Source: Arthrobacter ramosus (lineage in GTDB: Bacteria; Actinomycetota; Actinomycetes; Actinomycetales; Micrococcaceae). From it: DNA of 64,000 bases. The first letter of the stretch is position 1, and each line of letters opens with the position of its first letter. A program made the position numbers and the translations under genes. A model generated the notes under the pieces. The model was not told where the DNA came from. It searched no databases and was given only the letters and a program-made list of their open reading frames with translations. Of this stretch, positions 48,484 through 57,863 are shown in pieces. The stretch spans positions 3,844,001-3,908,000 of the forward strand of contig NZ_BAAAWN010000001.1 in the NCBI RefSeq assembly GCF_039535095.1, given 5' to 3'.

Positions 48484-49377
48484 ATGGCCAACTGGGTCTA
48501 TCCACTGGGAACCGCCAACGACGGCGATTGGGACATCTCGCTCGGAACTTCCGATTCCGCCTTGACTGTGGACGGTTGGGCCCACACCGGGCTCAAGGTC
48601 GCCACGCTCGCCGCGGGCGCCGTCGTCGAGCTCCCCGCCGCAGCTGAAGAGCGGATCATTGTGCCGCTCAACGGCGCCTTTACGGTGACGGTCGACGACG
48701 TCGAATATCCCCTTGCGGGGCGGGCATCGGTTTTCCATGGCCCCAGTGATGTCCTGTATTCCGGCGCGAACATTGCCGTCACCATCAGTTCGCCCGACGG
48801 CGGCCGCGTCGCCGTCGCGACCGCCCCGGCCAACGCGTCGTACCCCACCAGGCTCGTGACCGCCGCGGAAACCCCGGTTGAGCTGCGCGGAGCAGGAAAT
48901 TGCTCGCGCCAGGTCCATAACTTCGGCACTCCTGCCGCCCTCGAGGCCGACCGTTTCATCGTCTGCGAAGTGCTCACCCCCGCGGGAAACTGGTCCTCCT
49001 ATCCCCCGCACAAGCATGACGAGGAAAAGGACGGCGAAACGCAGCTCGAGGAGATCTACTACTTCGAGACCCGGGTGACCGAAGGCTCCCGCGCCCCTGA
49101 AGACGCCGATGCTATCGGCTACCAGCGCGTCTACGCCTCCGATGACCGCCCGATCGATGTGTCCGCGGAGGTTAGGACGGGCGACGTCGTTCTTGTTCCG
49201 TATGGCTGGCACGGCCCCGCCATGGCCGCTCCCGGCTACGACTTGTACTACCTGAACGTCATGGCAGGCCCGGGACCTGTGCGCGAGTGGCTCATCAGCG
49301 ACGACCCCCATCACGGGTGGGTGCGGCAGAGCTGGGATGGACAAGACATCGACCCCCGCTTGCCGTTCGGCGCCTAG
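48484..49377 (+). CDS. iolB: 5-deoxy-glucuronate isomerase
   Basis: The 297-residue double-cupin enzyme isomerises 5-deoxy-D-glucuronate to 2-deoxy-5-keto-D-gluconate in myo-inositol breakdown. The C-terminal cupin holds the metal-binding motif SYPPHKHDEE, with EEIYYFETRV and VPYGWHGPAMAAPGYDLYYL. The length matches the family (about 270-300). It is the only unambiguous late-pathway inositol gene in the window; iolC, iolD and iolJ are not present, so the remaining steps must be encoded elsewhere. Confidence 0.92.
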   Translation: MANWVYPLGTANDGDWDISLGTSDSALTVDGWAHTGLKVATLAAGAVVELPAAAEERIIVPLNGAFTVTVDDVEYPLAGRASVFHGPSDVLYSGANIAVTISSPDGGRVAVATAPANASYPTRLVTAAETPVELRGAGNCSRQVHNFGTPAALEADRFIVCEVLTPAGNWSSYPPHKHDEEKDGETQLEEIYYFETRVTEGSRAPEDADAIGYQRVYASDDRPIDVSAEVRTGDVVLVPYGWHGPAMAAPGYDLYYLNVMAGPGPVREWLISDDPHHGWVRQSWDGQDIDPRLPFGA

Positions 49378-49387
49378 GGTTCCCACA

Positions 49388-49453
49388 CCCAACTAACTAG
49401 CAGTTGTTGTCGTTCTGGGCCGTCAAAACGACAACAACTGCGAGCCAGTTGGG
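49388..49453. repeat. 66-bp extragenic palindrome, copy 2, probable bidirectional terminator
   Basis: CCCAACT (49388-49394) pairs with AGTTGGG (49447-49453), and CAGTTGTTGTCGTT (49401-49414) pairs with AACGACAACAACTG (49427-49440). The apical loop is 12 nt. It lies between convergent iolB and iolG and has the same length as the element at 40363-40428. Confidence 0.75.
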
Positions 49454-49474
49454 GCCTGTAATCGCCTAACCGGC

Positions 49475-50506
49475 CTACGCCGTAGCGAGTGCCACCCTGA
49501 CCGGGACCCCGCTTGCCAGGGACTCCTGCGCGGCATCCGCCACGCGGGAAGCCGCGACGGCGTCCTCCGGGGTGCACGGGTTTTCCCGCTGGCCCAGCAC
49601 CAGCTCAACGAAGGCCGCCATTTCCGAACGGTAGGCCTGGTCGAAGCGTTCGGCGAAGGTCTTGTGGGGTTCTCCGGACGGGAAGGCGATCCCGGACTCG
49701 GCTGATTCCATGGCCGTCTTGTCGTCCAGGCCGACCATGATGGAGCGCTTGGAGCCCTGGATTTCGAGGCGGACGTCGTGCCCTGCACCGTTGTAACGGG
49801 TGGCCGACACTGTGCCGACCGTCCCGTCGTCGAACGTGATCAAAGCCAAGGCCGTGTCCACATCGCCCACTTCACCGATGGCAGGATCACCGTTATTGGA
49901 GCCCTTTGCATAGACCTCCACGATTTCGCGGCCGGTCAGCCAGCGCAGGATGTCGAAGTCGTGGACCGAGCAATCCCGGAACAGCCCGCCGGACGTTGCC
50001 AGGAACTCCACGGGCGGCGGAGCCATATCGCAGGTTACAGCGCGCAGCGAGTGGATCCAGCCGAGCTCCCCCGCTTGGTAGGCGCGCTTGGCCTCGAGGT
50101 AGCCGGCGTCGAAGCGACGCTGGTGGCCGATCTGCACCACTCCGTCGTTGGCACGGATATGTTCCAGGACAGGCAGAGAGTCAGCCACATTCATGGCCAC
50201 GGGCTTCTCGCAGAACACTGGGATACCGGCGTCCACTCCCGCTCGGATCAGTTCCGGGTGCGTGCCCGTTCCGGTCGCGATGACCAGTCCGTCCACTCCG
50301 GAGGCGATCAAAGCCTCTACCGACGGCAGGAATTGAGCCCCGAGACCGGCTGCCACCTTGCGCGCGTGGTCTTCGGCGACGTCCGTGAGCCGCAACTCCA
50401 CGTTGATGCCCTGCGCATTCAGTTGCCCGTTGATGGCGCCGATGTTGTTGGCGTGCATCACGCCGATCCGCCCTACTCCAACCAGCCCGAGAATGACGTC
50501 CTTCAT
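49475..50506 (-). CDS. iolG: Inositol 2-dehydrogenase (Gfo/Idh/MocA family)
   Basis: The 343-residue protein has an N-terminal Rossmann fold (LGLVGVGRIGVMHANNI), the catalytic Lys motif FCEKPVAMN and the IolG active-site signature FRDCSVHDFDILRWL with Asp and His four residues apart. It oxidises myo-inositol to scyllo-inosose with NAD+. It is the last gene of the long minus-strand operon and overlaps the TIM-barrel gene by 4 nt. Of the five family members in the locus it best fits true IolG. Confidence 0.85.
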   Translation of the reverse strand: MKDVILGLVGVGRIGVMHANNIGAINGQLNAQGINVELRLTDVAEDHARKVAAGLGAQFLPSVEALIASGVDGLVIATGTGTHPELIRAGVDAGIPVFCEKPVAMNVADSLPVLEHIRANDGVVQIGHQRRFDAGYLEAKRAYQAGELGWIHSLRAVTCDMAPPPVEFLATSGGLFRDCSVHDFDILRWLTGREIVEVYAKGSNNGDPAIGEVGDVDTALALITFDDGTVGTVSATRYNGAGHDVRLEIQGSKRSIMVGLDDKTAMESAESGIAFPSGEPHKTFAERFDQAYRSEMAAFVELVLGQRENPCTPEDAVAASRVADAAQESLASGVPVRVALATA

Positions 50507-51333
50507 AGTGCTACCTCCGTTGAAAAAGCTGAGCTGTTCCGGGACGCGCCCCCGGATGGGTCGGCGTCAATCGTGAACGCCCGGCGGAACGCCTCAAGCG
50601 CCTCCATGCTGTCTCCGCTGGCCCATGCCTCCATGCCGACGGTCCCTTCATAGCCGGCAGCCACGAGCGCCCGGGCCACGGCCGAGTAGTTGATTTCGCC
50701 GGTGCCGGGCTCGCAGCGGCCGGGGACGTCCGCCACTTGGATCTCGCCGATGTGCGGCAAGGCGGTGCGGACCAGCTCGCTGAGGTTCCCTTCCCCCAAT
50801 TGTGCGTGGTAGAGGTCCAGCATCATTTTCACGTTGGGGTGTCCGGCCGCCTCCACGAGCGCCAAAGTGTCCTTGGCGCGGGCCAGTGGAATTCCGGGGT
50901 GATCCAGCACGGTGTTGAGGTTTTCCAGGCAGAACGTCAGTCCGTGCTTTTCACCGAGCGCGCCAAGGCGCTCCAAGGTCCGGGCACCCGTGATCCACAT
51001 GCTCCCGTTGGACCGGTAGACAGGACGGGCGGCTTTGCCGTCGATCAGTTCCGCCGAGTGCACCACCATGCGGCTGACGCCGAGTTCCAAAGCGGTCGGA
51101 ATCAGCGTTTCCGCCGTCCTCACGACGTCATCGGCGGTGTCGGCGTCAACCAGGCTCCCGGAGGTGTACCCGGTCATCGAGGAAAAGACCGCGCCGCTCG
51201 CCTTGAGTGCCGCAATGTCTTTGCTCCTCGAGTCCCAGAGTTCGACGTCGAATCCGGCCTCATGGATCCGACGTGCCCGTTCGACGAACGGCAGCTCCGT
51301 AAAGACCATTTCGGCGCAAACGGCCAGCCGCAT
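50503..51333 (-). CDS. TIM-barrel isomerase/epimerase, hydroxypyruvate-isomerase-like
   Basis: This 276-residue AP-endonuclease-2-type TIM barrel starts MRLAVCAEMVFTELPFVERA. Metal-site residues are in FCLENLNT, MMLDLYHAQ and VADVPGRCEPGTGEINY; the last resembles the HxPGRxEPGxGEINY segment of hydroxypyruvate isomerases with its first His replaced. It could isomerise hydroxypyruvate and tartronate semialdehyde, or act on a keto-inositol or keto-sugar. It sits between two oxidoreductase genes with overlaps on both sides, so it shares their pathway. Confidence 0.78.
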   Translation of the reverse strand: MRLAVCAEMVFTELPFVERARRIHEAGFDVELWDSRSKDIAALKASGAVFSSMTGYTSGSLVDADTADDVVRTAETLIPTALELGVSRMVVHSAELIDGKAARPVYRSNGSMWITGARTLERLGALGEKHGLTFCLENLNTVLDHPGIPLARAKDTLALVEAAGHPNVKMMLDLYHAQLGEGNLSELVRTALPHIGEIQVADVPGRCEPGTGEINYSAVARALVAAGYEGTVGMEAWASGDSMEALEAFRRAFTIDADPSGGASRNSSAFSTEVAL

Positions 51334-52436
51334 CAGACACCGGCCTTGCTGTTGCCGGAGACGGTAGGTACCTCCACCGGTCCGCCTTGCTGGACCGACT
51401 CGATGCAGGCCAAAGCCATCGCGAGGGCGCGGCGCGCGTCAGCCGCCCCCGGGGTGAGGGTGAAAGCGCCCGACGGCGGTTGCGTGCCATCGCGGCGTGC
51501 GCGGACTGCCGCCGCGAAGTCGACGAGTTCATCGGTGTAGGCATCGCGGAACAGTTCCACGTTGAGCCTCGGAGTTTCCGCGGAGAGGCCCTCTGCGGTG
51601 TACCTCAGGGCGGCCGTTTCAGTGGGCCGACCGGCCTGCACCATGCCCTTGGAGCCGAAGACTTCGCCCCTGACGTCGTAGCCGTATAGGGCACTGAAGT
51701 TGGCTTCCGCCACCGCCAAGGCTCCATTGCTGTAGCGGATGGTAACGACGGCGGTGTCCAGGAATCCCTGGTCACGCAGGCTCGGTTCCACCAAGGCGTC
51801 CGCGACGGCGTACACCTCAACCGGCTCGGCACCTTCGTTGAACCAGTTCAGGGTGTCGAAGTCGTGGATGAGGGTTTCCAGGAAGATCGTCCAGGCCGGA
51901 ATCCTGGCTGCGTGTCCGATGCTCCCGGTGCCCGGATCCCTCGTCAACGAGCGCAAGAGCTGCGGCTCCCCCACAATTCCTTCGGCCAGGTCCTTCTTCG
52001 CGGCCTGGAAGTCGGTGGCGTAGCGGCGGTTGAAGCCGATCTGGAAATGTACCCCTGCCGTTTCGACGGTGAGGACGGCGGCGTCGAGCTCTTCGAGGCT
52101 CTGCGCCGCAGGCTTCTCGCAAAACACGTGCTTGCCGGCGGCTGCGGCCTGGGCGATCAGGGAAGCGTGGAAGCGCGCCGGGCTGGCAATGATCACGGCG
52201 TCGATGTCCGGATCGGCCATGATGTCCGCGGCGTCTGCGGTGACCTTGGCGGTACCAAGCTGGGCAGCCACGGACGCTGCGGAGTCCACGTTGGGATCGG
52301 CGACGGCGGCCAGGACCGCACCGGGAACCCTGCGGGCTATGCTTTCGCCGTGGAACGCTCCCATCCAGCCGGAGCCTATGAGGCCAAGCCGCACGGGCGT
52401 GGGAAGACTGGAAGAGTGCTGTTCGATGTAGGCCAT
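51333..52436 (-). CDS. Gfo/Idh/MocA oxidoreductase A
   Basis: The product has 367 residues, starting after AAAGGACGG. The Rossmann motif is RLGLIGSGWMGAFHGESIA, the catalytic Lys motif is CEKPAAQSLEEL, and the active-site helix reads FLETLIHDFDTLNWF (Glu in place of the Asp seen in IolG, His kept). The stop overlaps the start of the TIM-barrel gene by one base. Inositol or keto-inositol dehydrogenase is possible, but the altered signature suggests a different polyol or sugar. Confidence 0.8.
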   Translation of the reverse strand: MAYIEQHSSSLPTPVRLGLIGSGWMGAFHGESIARRVPGAVLAAVADPNVDSAASVAAQLGTAKVTADAADIMADPDIDAVIIASPARFHASLIAQAAAAGKHVFCEKPAAQSLEELDAAVLTVETAGVHFQIGFNRRYATDFQAAKKDLAEGIVGEPQLLRSLTRDPGTGSIGHAARIPAWTIFLETLIHDFDTLNWFNEGAEPVEVYAVADALVEPSLRDQGFLDTAVVTIRYSNGALAVAEANFSALYGYDVRGEVFGSKGMVQAGRPTETAALRYTAEGLSAETPRLNVELFRDAYTDELVDFAAAVRARRDGTQPPSGAFTLTPGAADARRALAMALACIESVQQGGPVEVPTVSGNSKAGV

Positions 52437-52471
52437 GGGCCCGTCCTTTCGATAGTCAGTACAACAATTGC

Positions 52472-53527
52472 TCAGGCGGCGTTGCCTTCGCCCGGGAATT
52501 CAATGCCCACTTGGCGGCGGATCTCATCGGCAACTTCCATCGTCCGGATGGAGGAGGCCAAGGGCCGATGTTGGGCTTCCGTCTCACCGGCGGCGATGGC
52601 GCGGGCCACCGCTGCGGCTTCGTAGTGCAGGCCTTCCAAATGCCCGCCCGCAGCCTCGTTGTGGCGAAGTCGCGTACCGTCCGGGAACCGGATCTCGAAA
52701 CCGCCGGGCATGTTGAAGGGGCCATCGATGGTCAACGTGGCCTCGGAGCCAACGATCGTTGCCGCGGTGGGGGTGAAGTTATGCAGGTGCGTATTCATGA
52801 CGGCCTGGCTTCCGCCCGGGAATTGCATGATGGCGGAGAGCTGGGCGTTGACACCTGATTCGTGGTGCTGGCCGAAAGCGCCCAAGCGTTCCGGTGCCCC
52901 CAGGACTTCGGTGATGAGGGCCAGCGGGTAGGTGCCCAGATCCAGCAAAGGCCCGCCAGCCAGCGCGGGGTCGAAGATGCGGTGGCTGCGTTCGAAGTGC
53001 TCGCCGTATTCCGCCAGGACCGTTGTTACGGTACCCAGCGTCCCGGCGTCGAGCACTTGCCGGATCATGTCGAACTTCGGAAGGAAGAAGCTCCACATGG
53101 CCTCGGCGGCGAAAACGCCCGCTGCCTTGGCCCGCGCGGCGATATCCCGGGCCTGCGCAGCGTTCAGGCCGATCGGTTTCTCGATGAGGACGTGTTTGCC
53201 GGCGTCGATGGCGAGCACGGCGGCCGCGTGGTGGAAGTTGTGTGGAGTGCACACGTACACGATGTCGATGTCCGAAGCTGCGGCCAGCTCTTCGTAGCTC
53301 CCGTACGCGGCAGGCACGCCGAAAGCGTCCGCGAAAGCCTTGGACCGGTCCAAAGAGCGGGAGCCGACGGCGGCTATCACCTGCGTTGAATGGGCCTGCA
53401 CCGATTCCGTGAAGCGTTCGGCAATCCAACCCGGGCCCATGATCCCCCAGCGCAACCCGGGAGCGTCGCGGGAATCCGGCACCCGGGACACCGGCAGACC
53501 CGATGTCCGCAGGCCGGATGAAGCCAT
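52472..53527 (-). CDS. Gfo/Idh/MocA oxidoreductase B (LDLGTYP type)
   Basis: The product has 351 residues. The Rossmann motif is RWGIMGPGWIAERFTESV, placed late because of a 25-residue N-terminal leader; a start closer to it is possible. The Lys motif is LIEKPIGLNAAQ, and the active site reads GGPLLDLGTYPLALI, with Tyr where inositol dehydrogenases have His. That signature is typical of sugar dehydrogenases and reductases of the dihydrodiol dehydrogenase branch. It overlaps the upstream oxidoreductase by one base. Confidence 0.8.
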   Translation of the reverse strand: MASSGLRTSGLPVSRVPDSRDAPGLRWGIMGPGWIAERFTESVQAHSTQVIAAVGSRSLDRSKAFADAFGVPAAYGSYEELAAASDIDIVYVCTPHNFHHAAAVLAIDAGKHVLIEKPIGLNAAQARDIAARAKAAGVFAAEAMWSFFLPKFDMIRQVLDAGTLGTVTTVLAEYGEHFERSHRIFDPALAGGPLLDLGTYPLALITEVLGAPERLGAFGQHHESGVNAQLSAIMQFPGGSQAVMNTHLHNFTPTAATIVGSEATLTIDGPFNMPGGFEIRFPDGTRLRHNEAAGGHLEGLHYEAAAVARAIAAGETEAQHRPLASSIRTMEVADEIRRQVGIEFPGEGNAA

Positions 53528-54522
53528 CAGTAGACCACCTTCGTGTAGGTTCCGTCGCTGTGGAGCGAGCGGATCATCGCTTGTGCAAGCTGCGAGGCGC
53601 GCAGGCCGTCCTCACCCGTGGCGAGCGGCGCAGGCTCTCCCTTTTCGAGGGCTGAAATCCAGGCCTGAAGTTGCAAGCGGTAAGCGTCGGCGAAGCGTGG
53701 ACGCCAGTCGGCAGGGATTTCGGAACTGCGTCTCCGCTCCTGCCGTGTCGCCAGGGCAGCCGGTTCCGGGAGTGCCGTGATGCCGAACTCTGAAACGACC
53801 TCACACTGGGTGGTGTAACCGTACTGCGCGTTGAGGAAGAGTTCGAGGGTGGCGAGGGTGCCGTCGGCCGCGCGCAGGAGCATGAAGGCTGGATCCCGTA
53901 GGTCACCGGTACTGTGCCGGGAACTCCGCCCTGCTTGCCAGGACACCTCAGTGATAGGCGAGTCCAGCAGCCAAGGGATGATGTCGAGCTCGTGGATGGC
54001 GGAATTGGTGATGGCGGATTCCGAGCTCGCGCCCGGTCCCGCGGATACGGTCCGGCTAGTGCAGTGGACTTGCAAAGGCTCGCCTTGGGTGCGTGCCCGG
54101 GTGGCTTCGCGCAGGGCGACATAGCCGGGGTCGAAGCGCCTCATGAAGCCCATCGACAGCAGCCGGGCACCCGTTGCGGCGAGGAGGTCAGCTTCGGCCT
54201 CTACCACTTCGCGGCTTTCAAGGAGCGTGGGAGCCAGCGGCTTTTCGCACAGCACCGGGGTCATTGCTTCGAAGCATTCCAGCACTAGTCCGGCATGGGT
54301 GGAGTCATGTGAAGCGACGACGACGGCGTCAACCTCACTGGAGTTGATCAGCTCGGAAGGATCGGTGGTGATGCGTGCGGATGGCGGCGCCGCGGCTGAC
54401 GCACGTCCGGCGTCGAGGTCTGCCACGAAGGTGACTTCGGCCCCGCTGATGGTGGTGGAGAGGTTCCTGATGTGGTCTGCGCCCATGACACCGGCGCCGA
54501 TAACGCCAACCCGGATCGGCAT
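53527..54522 (-). CDS. Gfo/Idh/MocA oxidoreductase C (inositol-dehydrogenase-like)
   Basis: The product has 331 residues. The Rossmann motif is RVGVIGAGVMGADHIRNL, the Lys motif LCEKPLAPTLLES, and the active site reads AITNSAIHELDIIPWLL, the N-x3-H-E-x-D variant common in inositol dehydrogenase homologues. It may oxidise a second inositol isomer (scyllo- or D-chiro-inositol). It follows the ABC importer genes after a 95-bp gap containing a hairpin. Confidence 0.82.
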   Translation of the reverse strand: MPIRVGVIGAGVMGADHIRNLSTTISGAEVTFVADLDAGRASAAAPPSARITTDPSELINSSEVDAVVVASHDSTHAGLVLECFEAMTPVLCEKPLAPTLLESREVVEAEADLLAATGARLLSMGFMRRFDPGYVALREATRARTQGEPLQVHCTSRTVSAGPGASSESAITNSAIHELDIIPWLLDSPITEVSWQAGRSSRHSTGDLRDPAFMLLRAADGTLATLELFLNAQYGYTTQCEVVSEFGITALPEPAALATRQERRRSSEIPADWRPRFADAYRLQLQAWISALEKGEPAPLATGEDGLRASQLAQAMIRSLHSDGTYTKVVY

Positions 54523-54572
54523 GCTGTCTTCCCGTCTACTACTTCGTGCACATTCCCGCGGTGGCCGGCGAG

Positions 54573-54605
54573 CGGGGGCCCATCCGGTTTTCCGGCGGAC
54601 CCCCG
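54573..54605 (-). promoter_or_regulatory. Intra-operon hairpin between importer and oxidoreductase genes
   Basis: CGGGGG (54573-54578) pairs with CCCCCG (54600-54605), and CCGG-tttt-CCGG forms the tip. It is imperfect and lacks a U-tract in the minus direction, so it is more likely a processing or stability element than a full terminator. Confidence 0.35.
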
Positions 54606-54617
54606 TCTCCGTCCGCG

Positions 54618-55562
54618 CTACGCGTGCCGTGGGCTGTTTTCCTTTGAAGCGTCGGCAACGTCGGTAGCTTCGGTTACCCCGGCGACTTCGGCTTGGACTT
54701 CCTTGAGGGCTTCGGTGTGTCCGCCGAGTTGTTCGAGTTCGTGGGCGAGTTCGGCCAGTTCCGCGCCGCCGGCCATCTGGGCCGTGAGCTCGTCCAGGGT
54801 GATGTCCTTCTTGTCGTAGTAGCCGATGGACTTGCCGCGCTTGAGCAGCAGGAACCGGTCACCGACCGGGAAGGCGTGGTGCGGGTTGTGGGTGATGAAG
54901 ATGACGCCCAGCCCGCGGTCGCGGGCCTGCAGGATGTAGCGGAGCACGACGCCGGACTGCTTGACGCCCAGCGCGGCGGTCGGTTCGTCCAGGATCAGCA
55001 CCTTCGCGCCGAAGTACACGGCCCTGGCGATCGCGACGCACTGGCGTTCACCGCCGGAGAGCTGGCCGATGGGCTGTTCCACATCGCGCAGGTCGATGCC
55101 CATCGCGGCCAGTTCCTTCAGGGTGATGTCCTTCATTTTCTGGACGTCCATGGACTTGAACGGCCCGAACCCGGTGGTCAGTTCCGAGCCGAGGAAGAAG
55201 TTCCGCCAGATCGGCATCAACGGAACCACGGCCAGGTCCTGGTAGACCGTGGCGATGCCGGCGTCGAGCGCGTCGCGGGGGGAATTGAACTTCCGCTCAT
55301 CGCCCATGACGTGCAGCGTCCCGGCGTCGTGCTGGCGGAGCCCGGCGATGATCTTGATCAGCGTGGACTTGCCCGCGCCGTTGTCCCCCAGCACGCAGGT
55401 GACGCGTCCGTTGTCCACGGCCATCGTCACATCGCGCAGGGCGATGATGTTCCCGTAGTGCTTGCCCACCCCGTCCAGGGAGAGCAGGTGCACGGGGGTG
55501 TGGGTCAGCGGGTCTTTCTCGTCCTTGAGCAGGGTCTGCTGGTCGATCTGTTTGGCATTCAT
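54618..55562 (-). CDS. Sugar/inositol ABC importer, ATPase (single-domain)
   Basis: The product has 314 residues with one ABC domain: Walker [10 protein letters not shown], signature [14 protein letters not shown] and Walker [12 protein letters not shown]. RbsA-type ATPases have two such domains (about 500 residues); this is the half-size FrcA-like form and would act as a dimer. The C-terminal 45 residues ([20 protein letters not shown] onward) are acidic and probably helical, beyond the core. It is coupled to the permease 13 bp upstream. Confidence 0.88.
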   Translation of the reverse strand: MNAKQIDQQTLLKDEKDPLTHTPVHLLSLDGVGKHYGNIIALRDVTMAVDNGRVTCVLGDNGAGKSTLIKIIAGLRQHDAGTLHVMGDERKFNSPRDALDAGIATVYQDLAVVPLMPIWRNFFLGSELTTGFGPFKSMDVQKMKDITLKELAAMGIDLRDVEQPIGQLSGGERQCVAIARAVYFGAKVLILDEPTAALGVKQSGVVLRYILQARDRGLGVIFITHNPHHAFPVGDRFLLLKRGKSIGYYDKKDITLDELTAQMAGGAELAELAHELEQLGGHTEALKEVQAEVAGVTEATDVADASKENSPRHA

Positions 55563-55575
55563 TTGGTCCGCCCCT

Positions 55576-56634
55576 TTACTTGAGCTCTGCGCGGCGTTTG
55601 ACGATGAGGTTCACGATGGTGGCCAGCAGCAGCATCAGGCCCAGGAAGAACTTGAACCAGTCCGGGTTCCACTGCGCGTACACGATGCCCTTGTTCGCCA
55701 TGCCGAAGATGAACGCACCGATCGCCCCGCCCACCGCCGAACCATAACCACCTGTCAGCAGGCAGCCGCCGATCACCGCGGCGATGATGTAGAGGAACTC
55801 GTTGCCCACGCCTTCACCGGACTGCACGGCGTCGAAGGCGAAGAGGTTGTGCATGCCCAGGATCCAGCCGCAGAAACCGACCGCCATGAACAAACCGATC
55901 TTGGTCTTGGTCACCGGAACACCCACGGCGCGGGCCGCGTTCGCGTCCCCGCCCACGGCGAAGATCCAGTTGCCCACCTTCGTGCGCAGCAGCACCCAGG
56001 AGGCGATCGCGACCAGGATGATCCAGAAGAACACCGTGATCTTCACCTCGACCCCGCCGATGCTGATCGAGGAAGCGAACACCGCGTGGGCGGAGTCGAA
56101 CCCGTCCAGCTTGGAAATCGACGGGGAAGACACGGACCCCCCGATCAGGCGGGTCAGGGCCAGGTTCAGGCCCGTGAGCATCAGGAACGTCGCCAGGGTC
56201 ACGATGAAGGACGGCAGTTTCGTCTTGACCAGGATCCAGCCGTTGATGAAACCGATGCCGAGCGAAACGACGAGCGCCAGCACGACACCGACCCAGGCGT
56301 TCATTGAGAAATACCAGCTGAACAGGGAAGCGGTGAGCGCCGAGGAAATCACGGCCACGCCGGTGGAGAGGTCGAACTCGCCGCCGATCATGAGCAGCGA
56401 CACCCCCACCGCCATGATCCCGATCGTCGAGGAACCATACAGGACGGTGGCGAGCGCGTTCGGTTGCGTGAACGTCTGCGACACCGAAGCGAAGAAAATG
56501 AAGAGGACGACGGCCCCCACCAGGGCGCCGACTTCGGGCCTCCCCAAAAACTTCTGGACCGGGCTCCGACGTCCGATCCGCTCATCGCCGGGGGCCGAAG
56601 CCGGCCCCGGCGGCAGGGTTGCTGTGTTTGCCAT
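55576..56634 (-). CDS. Sugar/inositol ABC importer, permease (RbsC type)
   Basis: The product has 352 residues from ATG 56634 after AAGGAG; a longer open frame upstream crosses the hairpin and is rejected. Eight to ten helices are present. Family motifs are [54 protein letters not shown] and [19 protein letters not shown]. Branched-chain/ribose-type permeases import monosaccharides and inositols. The nearby iolG and LacI genes suggest inositol or a close relative. Confidence 0.88.
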   Translation of the reverse strand: MANTATLPPGPASAPGDERIGRRSPVQKFLGRPEVGALVGAVVLFIFFASVSQTFTQPNALATVLYGSSTIGIMAVGVSLLMIGGEFDLSTGVAVISSALTASLFSWYFSMNAWVGVVLALVVSLGIGFINGWILVKTKLPSFIVTLATFLMLTGLNLALTRLIGGSVSSPSISKLDGFDSAHAVFASSISIGGVEVKITVFFWIILVAIASWVLLRTKVGNWIFAVGGDANAARAVGVPVTKTKIGLFMAVGFCGWILGMHNLFAFDAVQSGEGVGNEFLYIIAAVIGGCLLTGGYGSAVGGAIGAFIFGMANKGIVYAQWNPDWFKFFLGLMLLLATIVNLIVKRRAELK

Positions 56635-56656
56635 AGGAAGAACTCCTTGTTGGTCA

Positions 56657-56686
56657 GGCTGCGCGGCGGTCGCCCGCCGCGCAGCC
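56657..56686 (-). promoter_or_regulatory. Intercistronic hairpin after the binding-protein gene
   Basis: GGCTGCGCGGCGG (56657-56669) pairs perfectly with CCGCCGCGCAGCC (56674-56686) around a 4-nt loop, 12 nt after the binding-protein stop. In comparable operons such stems protect the upstream message, so that more binding protein than permease is made. Confidence 0.6.
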
Positions 56687-56698
56687 AGAATCCTGGAT

Positions 56699-57694
56699 CT
56701 AGCGGACGCCCTGCTGGGCGAATTTGAGGACGTCGGAAGCGTTGGACTTGTCCACAATGGTGGGACCGGTCAGGACGGGCTGGCCGCCACCGAGCTTGAA
56801 GCCGCCGCGCTTGGCCTGCCACAGGGAGTCAACGGACATGTAGCCCTGGAGCCACGGCTGCTGGTCCACGGTGAAGATCACGGAGCCATCAACGATCTTC
56901 TGGGCAAGGTCCGCGTTCAGGTCGAAGCTGGCAACCTTTGCGGAACTGCTGGCGTCCGTGACCGACTTGAGGAGGGTGAGGGTGATCGGTGCGCCCAGGC
57001 CGATGATGACATCAGCGTCCTTGGCTGCTTGGAGCTTCGCAGTCGCGGTGGATTGGACCGAGGTCATGTCCTTGCCGTCGACGTAAAGGATTTCCGTTCC
57101 GGGCACTTTCGCCTTGACACCGGCACACCGTGCCTCGAGGCCGACGTGGCCTTGCTGCTGGATCACGCAGACCGGGTGCTTGAAGCCTTGCGATGCAAGC
57201 TTGGTTCCCACGGCCTCGCCGGCGAGCTTCTCGTTCGAGCCGAAGTGGGTAAACGCCCCGAGTTGCGCCGAGACGCTCTCGCCCGCGTTGAGGCTCACCA
57301 CGGGGATGCCGGCGTCGGTGGCCTTCTTGAGGACGTCCTTGAGGGCATCCGGAGTGGCAAGGGTGACGGCGATGCCGTCAACCTTCTGGTCGATGGCCTG
57401 CTGGACGAGCTGGGCCTGGCGCCCAGCCTCGGGGTCGCTTGTGTAAAGGAGGTCGACGTTGTCCTTCGCGGATGCTTCCTCAGCACCCTTGCGGACGATG
57501 TCCCAGAATGTGTCGCCGGCCGCTGCGTGGGTGATGAGCGCCACCTTCATGCGCGGAGTGCTTACGGCTTGTCCGCCTCCGGCGGCATTGGCACTGTCAG
57601 CTGGCTTCCCGCCTTGGCTGGAACAAGCACTGAGAGCCATCATCGGAACGACGGCCGCTACAAGTGCCGCCTTCCGCCAGGAAAACTTCTTCAC
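56699..57694 (-). CDS. Sugar/inositol-binding lipoprotein of ABC importer
   Basis: The product has 331 residues. A signal peptide with lipobox LSAC (Cys24) is followed by a Ser/Gly-rich linker and a periplasmic-binding-protein type I fold: MKVALITHAAAGDTFWDIVR, AQLVQQAIDQKVDGIAVTLA, DAGIPVVSLNAG. Binding proteins of this class carry ribose, inositol and similar polyols. It is the first gene of the eight-gene minus-strand operon, with its own promoter at 57761-57789 and a hairpin after the stop. Confidence 0.88.
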   Translation of the reverse strand: MKKFSWRKAALVAAVVPMMALSACSSQGGKPADSANAAGGGQAVSTPRMKVALITHAAAGDTFWDIVRKGAEEASAKDNVDLLYTSDPEAGRQAQLVQQAIDQKVDGIAVTLATPDALKDVLKKATDAGIPVVSLNAGESVSAQLGAFTHFGSNEKLAGEAVGTKLASQGFKHPVCVIQQQGHVGLEARCAGVKAKVPGTEILYVDGKDMTSVQSTATAKLQAAKDADVIIGLGAPITLTLLKSVTDASSSAKVASFDLNADLAQKIVDGSVIFTVDQQPWLQGYMSVDSLWQAKRGGFKLGGGQPVLTGPTIVDKSNASDVLKFAQQGVR

Positions 57695-57760
57695 GATTTA
57701 TCTCCTTTGATAGGGGTTACGGCCCTGCCACTCTGCAGGAGCTCAAAGCCCTCTACACAG

Positions 57761-57789
57761 ATCATGGTGACTAGCCTCACAGATGTCAA
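57761..57789 (-). promoter_or_regulatory. Promoter of the importer-oxidoreductase operon with overlapping dyad
   Basis: On the minus strand, TTGACA (57789-57784), 17 bp and CATGAT (57766-57761) form a good promoter 67 bp before the binding-protein start. The -35 lies in an inverted repeat TGTCA-N11-TGACA whose minus strand reads TGTCAGGACAAAGTATTGACA. CAGGACA also occurs in the promoter at 58922, suggesting common LacI control. Confidence 0.65.
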
Positions 57790-57863
57790 TACTTTGTCCT
57801 GACATTAGGATGTTTTTACGTGAGATGGTCACCTGGCCCCCCGCGAACACGGTGAGATCGGGG

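Noticed and set aside
50503..51333. Inosose dehydratase (iolE)
   Set aside because: The segment VADVPGRCEPGTGEINY fits hydroxypyruvate-isomerase relatives; length and motifs do not establish IolE, so the call was left general.
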